DNA from: Bacilli bacterium
GTDB taxonomy: Bacteria; Bacillota_I; Bacilli_A; ML615J-28; CAG-698
Length of the DNA: 12,373 nt
NCBI GenBank assembly: GCA_028691905.1
Contig: JAQUYJ010000020.1
Location: forward strand, 1 to 12,373
Direction of reading: 5' to 3'
Position 1 is the first letter of the stretch; every line of letters starts with the position of its first letter. The notes under the pieces were generated by a model. That model ran no database searches. It saw only the letters and a list, made by a program, of their open reading frames with translations, and had not been told where the DNA came from. Both the position numbers and the translations under genes were made by a program. Positions 6,453-12,373 of this stretch are shown here, in pieces.

Positions 6453-7640
6453 ATGGCAAAAGCTAAATTCGAAAGAAATAAGCCACATGTAAATATCGGA
6501 ACAATTGGTCACGTTGACCACGGAAAAACCACATTGACTTCTGCTATTACAAAAGTATTAGCAAAACAAAATGCTAATAACAAAGTACTAGAATATGGTG
6601 CAATTGACTCTGCTCCAGAAGAAAGAGCTCGTGGAATAACAATTAACACAGCTCATGTTGAATACGAAACTGCAAATCGTCACTATGCTCATGTTGACTG
6701 CCCAGGACATGCTGACTACGTTAAGAATATGATTACTGGTGCTGCCCAAATGGATGGTGCAATTCTGGTTATTGCTGCTACAGACGGACCAATGGCTCAA
6801 ACCCGTGAACACATTTTACTTGCCCGTCAAGTTGGTGTTCCCCGTTTAATCGTATTCCTAAACAAATGCGATGCTGTAGATGATGAAGAATTATTGGAAT
6901 TGGTTGAAATGGAAGTTCGTGATTTATTAACTGAATATGAATTCCCAGGTGATGAAATTCCTGTTATTCGTGGATCTGCTCTTCTTGCTATGGAAGGCGA
7001 CGAAGCAGCTCAAAATGCAATTATTGAATTAATGAAAACTGTTGATGAATATATCCCAACTCCTGTTCGTGATGTTGATAAACCATTCTTGATGCCTGTT
7101 GAAGACGTATTCACCATTACCGGTCGTGGAACAGTAGCAACCGGCCGTGTTGACCGTGGAACAATTAAAGTTGGTGATCCTGTTGAAATCGTTGGTATTC
7201 ATCCAACAATGAACAGTGTTGTTACCGGTGTAGAAATGTTTAGAAAATTATTGGATCAAGCTCAGGCTGGAGACAATATCGGTACTTTGTTACGTGGAAT
7301 TACTCGTGAAGATGTTCAACGTGGACAAGTAATTGCTAAACCAAAATCAGTTACACCTCATACAGAATTTGAAGCTCAAGTTTACGTATTAAGTCATGAA
7401 GAAGGTGGAAGACATACTCCATTCTTCTCTAACTATCGTCCTCAATTCTATTTCCGTACTACAGATGTTACAGGAGTTATTGAACTTCCTCAAGGTACTG
7501 AAATGGTAATGCCTGGTGATCATGCAACATTAATCGTTAAGTTAATTCACCCAATCGCAATCGAACAGGGAACTAAATTCTCTATTCGTGAAGGTGGACA
7601 TACAGTCGGCGCTGGAAATGTTGTTAATATTTTAAAATAA
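6453..7640 (+). CDS. tuf: Translation elongation factor Tu
   Basis: The 395-residue product is EF-Tu, the GTPase that delivers aminoacyl-tRNA to the ribosomal A site. The GTPase motifs are GHVDHGKT (19-26), RGITIN (60-65), DCPGH (82-86) with catalytic His86, and NKCD (137-140). Domains II and III carry TGRGTVATGRV, and FFSNYRPQFYFR with VMPGDH. A strong AAGGAGG (6436-6442) lies 10 nt before the ATG. Codon choice looks strongly biased, as expected for the most abundant protein of the cell. It is the last gene of the str operon, probably transcribed both by read-through from the rpsL promoter and from the promoter just upstream, and it is closed by an intrinsic terminator. Confidence 0.98.
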   Translation: MAKAKFERNKPHVNIGTIGHVDHGKTTLTSAITKVLAKQNANNKVLEYGAIDSAPEERARGITINTAHVEYETANRHYAHVDCPGHADYVKNMITGAAQMDGAILVIAATDGPMAQTREHILLARQVGVPRLIVFLNKCDAVDDEELLELVEMEVRDLLTEYEFPGDEIPVIRGSALLAMEGDEAAQNAIIELMKTVDEYIPTPVRDVDKPFLMPVEDVFTITGRGTVATGRVDRGTIKVGDPVEIVGIHPTMNSVVTGVEMFRKLLDQAQAGDNIGTLLRGITREDVQRGQVIAKPKSVTPHTEFEAQVYVLSHEEGGRHTPFFSNYRPQFYFRTTDVTGVIELPQGTEMVMPGDHATLIVKLIHPIAIEQGTKFSIREGGHTVGAGNVVNILK

Positions 7641-7648
7641 TAAAGAAT

Positions 7649-7676
7649 AAGGTCAATGATAAGTTGACCTTTTTTT
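7649..7676 (+). terminator. Intrinsic terminator of the str operon
   Basis: AAGGTCAA (7649-7656) pairs perfectly with TTGACCTT (7664-7671) around a 7-nt loop and runs into an unbroken T tract (7670-7676). It starts 9 bp after the tuf stop codon and closes the rpsL-rpsG-fusA-tuf transcript. Confidence 0.92.
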
Positions 7677-7713
7677 ATTTTCGAGTTTTTTATATCCAAA
7701 ATCGCCTTTTTTG

Positions 7714-7722
7714 TGATATAAT
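7714..7722 (+). promoter_or_regulatory. Extended -10 promoter for tatD and the protease genes
   Basis: TGATATAAT (7714-7722) combines a perfect TATAAT with the TGn extension. No good -35 is found 16-18 bp upstream, which extended -10 promoters tolerate. It lies between the tuf terminator and tatD and gives a leader of about 29 nt. No other promoter is evident before the three protease genes, so all four are probably transcribed from here. Confidence 0.7.
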
Positions 7723-7757
7723 ATACAGTAGATAATCATGTAAATGAAGGAGCAATT

Positions 7758-8516
7758 ATGTATATTGACACACATACACATCTTAATGATCCCCAGTTTA
7801 AAGATGATTTTGAAGCCGTTTTAAGCCGTGCCAAAAATGCTGGTGTTCAATCTTTTATTGTCAGTGGGTACGATCAGAAAAGTAGCCATCTAGCAGTTTC
7901 AATGGCAGAAAAATATCCGCAAATTTATGCTACGGTTGGTTTGCATCCCAGTGAAGTAAATCCGGATACGATCAATATCGATTGGATAGGTAATTTGGTT
8001 TCCCATCCAAAAGTGATTGGAATTGGCGAAATCGGTTTGGACTATTATTGGGATGACAGTCAAAAACAATTACAAAAAGAGATGTTTTTGAAACAAATTG
8101 AACTTGCAAAAAAACATCAATTACCGGTTGTTGTTCATTCACGAAAAGCAATTGAAGATACTTACAATATTCTCGAACAAACAAAACATTACGGGATCAT
8201 GCACTGTTATTCCGGTTCGTTGGAAATGGCTCATTTATTCATTAAACTTGGTTTTTTACTTGGCATCGGGGGAGTAGTTACATTTAAAAATGCCCATTTG
8301 AGAGATGTTGTACAGCAGATTGATTTGAACTGTCTTGTCAGTGAAACAGATGCCCCCTATCTTGCTCCGCATCCATACCGCGGAAAACGAAACGAACCGC
8401 AATATTTACGCGAAATCGTAAATGAAATTGCTTTAATAAAACAAGTATCAAGTGAAGAGGTTCAGAAAAAATTGATACAAAATACCCAACTAATGTTTGC
8501 GAGGTTAAAATTATGA
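7758..8516 (+). CDS. tatD: TatD-family metal-dependent deoxyribonuclease
   Basis: The 252-residue product has the normal length and all metal ligands of the TatD amidohydrolase-fold nucleases. These are His6 and His8 in DTHTH, Glu91 in GIGEIGLDYYWD, His127 in VVVHSRKA, His149 in MHCYSG and Asp198 in SETDAPYLAPHPYRGKRNEP. Family members are cytoplasmic, Mg-dependent 3'-5' exonucleases acting on DNA (and RNA), implicated in repair of oxidised DNA and, in some lineages, in DNA fragmentation. AAGGAG (7747-7752) precedes the ATG by 5 nt. The stop codon TGA overlaps the ATG of the next gene (ATGA), so translation of the first protease is probably coupled to tatD. In Bacillus tatD is near rnmV and ksgA; the protease neighbours seen here are unusual and give no obvious functional link. 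Confidence 0.95.
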   Translation: MYIDTHTHLNDPQFKDDFEAVLSRAKNAGVQSFIVSGYDQKSSHLAVSMAEKYPQIYATVGLHPSEVNPDTINIDWIGNLVSHPKVIGIGEIGLDYYWDDSQKQLQKEMFLKQIELAKKHQLPVVVHSRKAIEDTYNILEQTKHYGIMHCYSGSLEMAHLFIKLGFLLGIGGVVTFKNAHLRDVVQQIDLNCLVSETDAPYLAPHPYRGKRNEPQYLREIVNEIALIKQVSSEEVQKKLIQNTQLMFARLKL

Positions 8517-9679
8517 AAAAAATATTTGCTTTTATTTTATTAATTGGCTCCCTGATTATTCTGGGGGGATGTTCCAATTTGGTCCACAATGAAATTTATA
8601 ATAAAAGTTATCAGGTGGAAGAAATTACATTGACTGAATTTGAAAATTTGGTTGAAGCTGTTGTTGAAATGGTAAATCCTGCTGTAATTGGAGTAGCTCA
8701 TTATGCAACAGCTGGATTACCCGGGATTTATACACTTGTTGGAACGGGAAGTGGGGTCATTTATAAAGGATTTGCTATTTTGAATGATGATACAATTACT
8801 CCCATTGAAGACACAGTTGACTCGGAAGACGTTAAAACATACGAGTATTATTTTGTGACTAACCGCCATGTTGTATTAAATGATGACGGGGAAGAAGCAG
8901 ATAAATTGGAAGTTTATTTTGGACCGGAAGATGTTGATATTGTTGCTGAATTAATTGAATATGATCCTCAGGTTGATATTGCTGTAGGAAAATTTCAGTT
9001 CACAAAATATATTCAGCCATTGGAATTTTCTGATTCCGATCTATTGAAACCCGGAAGCTTTGCTTTAGCAATCGGCAGTCCGTCCGGTTTGGAATTTTAT
9101 AATTCTGTAACTTTTGGTATTATTTCCCACCCCAAACGATATATCAGTGAATCGGATGACACAGGAAAGAATGTCTGGGATCAGGAATATATTCAACATG
9201 ATGTAGCTATCAATCCAGGAAACAGTGGGGGGCCATTGGTCAATCTGGAAGGAAAGATTATCGGTATCAATACGATGAAATTTGTTTCATCGGATATTGA
9301 CAATATGGGGTTTTCTATTCCCAGTAATCTGGTTTCTGAAGTAGTTACTTTTTTGGAAGAAGGAATTCAACCAACACGGCCCCGTTTGGGAATTGAATCT
9401 ATTACCATTCGCGAATTGGATGATGCAGGAAGAGAAGAATATGATATTCCTACTGACTTAACATTTGGTTTAAAAGTAATGAGAGTAGAACCAATCAGTT
9501 TAGCAAAAACCGCTGATATCCGTGTCAATGATATTATTTTAGAATTTAATGATGTAGAAATGCGATATTCCTACCATATTCGAACGGAGTTGGGAAAATT
9601 TATTATCGGCAGTGGCGAAACTGCTGAAGTGAAAATCTACCGTGCTGGTGAAATAATATATAAAACAATTGTTTTTTAG
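8513..9679 (+). CDS. Lipoprotein HtrA-like serine protease with PDZ domain, no stalk
   Basis: This 388-residue protein has a lipoprotein signal peptide with lipobox LGGC (Cys20), so it should be anchored on the outer face of the membrane. Residues about 45-285 form an S1C trypsin-like domain with an intact triad: His119 in VTNRHVV, Asp155 in DPQVDIAV and Ser238 in INPGNSGGP. Residues about 290-388 form a PDZ domain, with the carboxylate-binding-type strand near FGLKVMRV and IRVNDIILEFNDVEM. It has no BIG2 domain, unlike its two downstream paralogs. An acidic insert of about 17 residues lies between GSGVIY and the catalytic His. GAGG (8501-8504) lies 8 nt before the ATG, inside tatD, and the ATG overlaps the tatD stop. 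HtrA proteins degrade or trim misfolded or specific envelope proteins. The substrate here is unknown. Confidence 0.9.
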   Translation: MKKIFAFILLIGSLIILGGCSNLVHNEIYNKSYQVEEITLTEFENLVEAVVEMVNPAVIGVAHYATAGLPGIYTLVGTGSGVIYKGFAILNDDTITPIEDTVDSEDVKTYEYYFVTNRHVVLNDDGEEADKLEVYFGPEDVDIVAELIEYDPQVDIAVGKFQFTKYIQPLEFSDSDLLKPGSFALAIGSPSGLEFYNSVTFGIISHPKRYISESDDTGKNVWDQEYIQHDVAINPGNSGGPLVNLEGKIIGINTMKFVSSDIDNMGFSIPSNLVSEVVTFLEEGIQPTRPRLGIESITIRELDDAGREEYDIPTDLTFGLKVMRVEPISLAKTADIRVNDIILEFNDVEMRYSYHIRTELGKFIIGSGETAEVKIYRAGEIIYKTIVF

Positions 9680-9683
9680 GTGA
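9678..9683 (+). promoter_or_regulatory. Ribosome binding site overlapping the previous stop codon
   Basis: AGGTGA (9678-9683) uses the last two bases of the first protease's TAG stop. It lies 3 nt before the ATG at 9687, or 6 nt counted from its AGG core (9678-9680). This arrangement implies translational coupling between the first two protease genes. The junction resembles the one before the third protease (TTTTTGAGGTGA). Confidence 0.7.
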
Positions 9684-9686
9684 TAT

Positions 9687-11327
9687 ATGAAAAAAATCTT
9701 ATTAATTATCATGATGGTGTTGCTCTTGATTCCGCTTAGTGGATGTGATTTATTTCAATCCGGACTGCAAATCAATGATAAAGCAACCATCTCCTTACAA
9801 CTATATGAGGAATATGAAATTGTTGTTGAAAGCAGCACACAGGAACCGATTGTGTGGCAGACTTCGCAAAATGAAGTTCTTTTGATTAATGAAAATACCA
9901 TTCAAGCAATTGGTTATGGCTTTGCACTTGTTGAAGGAATGGTTGATCAAGAAACAGTACAGTATTTTTTCACAGTAAATGAAAAACCATTTATTACCAT
10001 TGAAGGATTAAATCATCTATTGGCGACCGAACAGACTACGCTCACCGCTGCCATCTCACCGATTTCATTGGAGCAAGCAGTAATCTGGGAAACGAATAAT
10101 CAAGAAATAGCAACAGTAACTACAGAAGGAGTCGTTACAGCCATTGCAGAAGGTCTTGTAACCATTCGTGCAATATCCGTTGCTGATAATGAAATTTATC
10201 AAGATTATCAGATGATAATCAATGAAGTTCATGAAAATGAATATGATGATAATCTGGTTTTCCAAGATACATCTTCTGAATTATCTATTACTTCATTTAA
10301 TCAATTATTATATCCGCTTATTCAATCCGCAAAGCAATCAGTAATCGGTGTCAGTAATTATCAGTTAAGCAATCAACAGTTGATTTTGTCCAGTATTGGT
10401 AGCGGTATCATTTACCGAAGAGATATCATTTTGAAAGATGAAACCGTTCTGAAAAATGTGGAAAATGTCAGTGAAATAGAAAATATTGATTATTTTCAAT
10501 ATTATGTTTATACCAATCGTCATGTTATTGCTGAACACGATGCATTAAAAATCTATTATCGTGATGATAAAGCGGAAATTGAAGCAACAATATGTGAATT
10601 TGATCCGAAAATCGATTTAGCGGTAATAACTTTCCAAACCAGATTTTATTTTCCTATCGCCACTCTCGGTGATTCGGATACAATTCAGACAGGAGAATTT
10701 GTAATAGCTATTGGTCATTCTGAAGGGTACAGCTATTTTCAAAGTGCTACTTTAGGTATAGTTTCTTATCCGAAAAGGTATATGTCCGATGATACGGATG
10801 GTGACTCCTATAATGACTGGGATGCAGAATACATTCAGCATGATGCAGCAATCAATTCCGGCAACAGTGGTGGTCCAATTATCAATTTGAAAGGAGAAGT
10901 AATTGGTATCAATACTGTCAAGATTTCCTCTATTTCTGTGGAAGATTTGGGATTTGCTATTCCAAGCAATCTTGTAAAGGAAATCGGTCAACTATTGGAG
11001 GAAGGTATCAGTCCGCAGCGAGCAACATTGGGTGTCAGTGTTGTTGAAGTAAAAACGGTATTATCCAGTCCATCCTATTTTCCGGATATTGTCATTCCCG
11101 AAGGAATTACCTATGGGTTGTACGTTACAGAAGTCAAAGACACAGGAATAGCTTATGCTGCAGGTGTTCAAGTTGGTGATATTATTGTTACTTTTGGTGG
11201 AGTTGACATATTATATACTTATTTATTACGTGCAGAATTAGGAGAACATTTAATAGGTGGAGGAGACGTCGTTGCGATGATTGTCTATCGAAACGGTAGT
11301 TATGTTACTCTCCAGGTTACTTTTTGA
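9687..11327 (+). CDS. Lipoprotein HtrA-like serine protease with two BIG2 domains and PDZ
   Basis: The 546-residue product has a lipobox LSGC (Cys20), then two immunoglobulin-like BIG2 domains. The first (about 27-98) is divergent. The second (about 101-180) shows the family pattern AVIWETNNQEIATV...GVVTAIAEGLVTIRA. Next comes an S1C protease domain (about 200-440) with triad His279 (YTNRHVI), Asp310 (DPKIDLAV) and Ser394 (INSGNSGGP), and a C-terminal PDZ domain (about 447-546; YGLYVTEV, VQVGDIIVTFGGVDI). The BIG2 pair would act as a stalk carrying the protease away from the membrane. An acidic DTDGDSYNDWDAE loop (369-381) just before the active-site strand resembles a calcium-binding repeat. 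It starts 7 bp after the first protease and ends in TGA. The paralogous neighbours suggest tandem duplication. Substrates are unknown. Confidence 0.9.
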   Translation: MKKILLIIMMVLLLIPLSGCDLFQSGLQINDKATISLQLYEEYEIVVESSTQEPIVWQTSQNEVLLINENTIQAIGYGFALVEGMVDQETVQYFFTVNEKPFITIEGLNHLLATEQTTLTAAISPISLEQAVIWETNNQEIATVTTEGVVTAIAEGLVTIRAISVADNEIYQDYQMIINEVHENEYDDNLVFQDTSSELSITSFNQLLYPLIQSAKQSVIGVSNYQLSNQQLILSSIGSGIIYRRDIILKDETVLKNVENVSEIENIDYFQYYVYTNRHVIAEHDALKIYYRDDKAEIEATICEFDPKIDLAVITFQTRFYFPIATLGDSDTIQTGEFVIAIGHSEGYSYFQSATLGIVSYPKRYMSDDTDGDSYNDWDAEYIQHDAAINSGNSGGPIINLKGEVIGINTVKISSISVEDLGFAIPSNLVKEIGQLLEEGISPQRATLGVSVVEVKTVLSSPSYFPDIVIPEGITYGLYVTEVKDTGIAYAAGVQVGDIIVTFGGVDILYTYLLRAELGEHLIGGGDVVAMIVYRNGSYVTLQVTF

Positions 11328-11331
11328 GGTG
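11326..11331 (+). promoter_or_regulatory. Ribosome binding site overlapping the previous stop codon
   Basis: GAGGTG (11326-11331) includes the last two bases of the second protease's TGA stop and lies 4 nt before the ATG at 11336. It decides the start of the third protease, whose reading frame begins 8 bp after the previous stop. As at 9678, this points to translational coupling. Confidence 0.7.
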
Positions 11332-11335
11332 AAGT

Positions 11336-12373
11336 ATGAAAAAAATATTTATTTTAGTGATTTTTTTGTTTTTAAGTGGGTGCAGTGCTATGTCCGGTCA
11401 ACCATCGACAAACCTTAGTATTTTTTTCCAAGTTGATAAAACAATTGAAGTTGGCGATATCATCATATTGGAAACTAATATTGAAAGTTTAACTGTGGAA
11501 GGAACACTTTCCTGGCAGTCCAGTGATGAATTATTGGCTACAGTGGATAATGGAATGGTAACAGCTCTAGCACCAGGAAATGTAACCATCACCGCAGCTG
11601 TCGATAGTTATGAAGATGTGCTTCGAATCGAAATTATCGAAAAAACGGTAAAACCGCAAATTGAAATAATAGGTAACCAAACGATCGAAGTAGGTCAAAC
11701 AACGACATTGCAGGCCCTTGTTCACGACAGCGAAGATGCTGTTGTATGGGCTTCCAATCAGCATACGATTGCTACTGTTAGTGCAGGAGGGGTTGTAAGT
11801 GGTTTGGCTATTGGAATTGCCAGTATTACTGCTTATTTAGAAAGCGATGATACTGTTTATGCTACCTACCTCGTCTATGTAAAGGGAATTGGTGGCAGCA
11901 GCGATGTAACAATTAATGAAACTGTTCATGAATCATACGAGCTATCAGGAACCTATGATTTAAGTGCACTGAATACAACAATTACTGATTTGGTCAGTAA
12001 TGTAAAAGATTCCGTAATTGGGGTTTCCAATTATCAATATAATTTGGGTGTGTTGGATTTGACTTCTCTAGGTTCGGGCGTAATATACAGTAAAACAGTA
12101 AGTGGATCCAATTTTACTTATCGGGCTCTTACAAATCATCATGTAATAGAAGATAATGATGCTGTAAAAGCTTATTTTGGATATTTGGATCGGGAAGTAA
12201 GTGCTTATGTAGTGAAATCCGATGCTGATTTAGACTTGGCAGTTATACAATTTACCACCAATATTGATGTGGATGCGATTCCTTTTGGTCAAATCACCCA
12301 GATTCACTTAGGAGATTTTGTAATTGCAATTGGTAATCCAACGGGTTATGAATATTTTGGATCAGTCACCATG
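11336..12373 (+). CDS. Lipoprotein HtrA-like serine protease with two BIG2 domains, 3' end outside window
   Basis: The frame is open for 346 codons from the ATG to the last base of the window, so the 3' end is cut by the boundary, not by a mutation. The N-terminus MKKIFILVIF with lipobox LSGC (Cys16) predicts a lipid anchor. Two BIG2 domains follow. The first (about 27-102) has LSWQSSDELLATV and NGMVTALAPGNVTITA; the second (about 106-183) has VVWASNQHTIATV. From about 212 an S1C protease domain begins, with SVIGVSNYQ, GSGVIY (246-251), catalytic His269 in LTNHHVI and Asp300 in ADLDLAVIQF. The serine motif and any PDZ domain would lie beyond the window. It is closest to the second protease in layout, but it lacks the acidic insert of about 17 residues before the catalytic His that the first two share. 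It is the last visible gene of the tatD transcript. Confidence 0.9.
   Translation, partial: MKKIFILVIFLFLSGCSAMSGQPSTNLSIFFQVDKTIEVGDIIILETNIESLTVEGTLSWQSSDELLATVDNGMVTALAPGNVTITAAVDSYEDVLRIEIIEKTVKPQIEIIGNQTIEVGQTTTLQALVHDSEDAVVWASNQHTIATVSAGGVVSGLAIGIASITAYLESDDTVYATYLVYVKGIGGSSDVTINETVHESYELSGTYDLSALNTTITDLVSNVKDSVIGVSNYQYNLGVLDLTSLGSGVIYSKTVSGSNFTYRALTNHHVIEDNDAVKAYFGYLDREVSAYVVKSDADLDLAVIQFTTNIDVDAIPFGQITQIHLGDFVIAIGNPTGYEYFGSVTM

Noticed and set aside
1..12373. CRISPR arrays, tRNA or rRNA genes, insertion sequences
   Set aside because: No regularly spaced direct repeats, tRNA-like folds, transposase genes or terminal inverted repeats were seen; the window is packed with protein genes on one strand.

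Overview
The window is 12.4 kb of AT-rich DNA from a low-GC Gram-positive bacterium (Firmicutes or a Mollicutes relative). The evidence is the base composition, strong AGGAGG-type ribosome binding sites, several lipoprotein signal peptides with lipoboxes, and the rpsL-rpsG-fusA-tuf gene order. TGA acts as a stop (tatD and the second protease end in TGA) and tryptophan is read from TGG, so the code is standard. This excludes the code-4 mycoplasmas but fits lineages such as Acholeplasma/Izemoplasma/Haloplasma or Erysipelotrichia-like groups; the genus cannot be fixed from here. Every gene I can support lies on the + strand.

Bases 1-3211 are accessory. They hold the 3' two thirds of a MocR/PdxR-type PLP-dependent aminotransferase-fold regulator, cut by the window start. 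Next, behind its own near-consensus promoter, is a protein of the NahK-like (N-acetylhexosamine 1-kinase) phosphotransferase family whose catalytic Asp and metal-binding residues are replaced, so it is a probable pseudokinase. After that comes a lipoprotein built from two Fn3-like and two probable X2-like beta-sandwich domains, 28 bp downstream and possibly co-transcribed.

Bases 3220-7680 are the str operon. A perfect-consensus promoter (TTGACA-17 bp-TATAAT with an upstream A tract) is followed about 10 nt after the likely start by a perfect 28-bp palindrome. Then come rpsL, rpsG, fusA, a probable internal tuf promoter, tuf and a clear intrinsic terminator. These genes encode S12, S7, EF-G and EF-Tu, all intact and of normal length.

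Bases 7690-12373 look like one operon: an extended -10 promoter, tatD, then three consecutive paralogous lipoprotein serine proteases of the HtrA/DegP (S1C) type. The genes overlap or are separated by only 7-8 bp and appear translationally coupled. The first protease has no spacer domain. The second and third (the third cut by the window end) carry two BIG2 immunoglobulin-like domains between the lipid anchor and the protease domain. This set of membrane-tethered proteases with different stalk lengths is the most unusual part of the window. It looks like a surface or envelope proteolysis system whose substrates cannot be inferred here.
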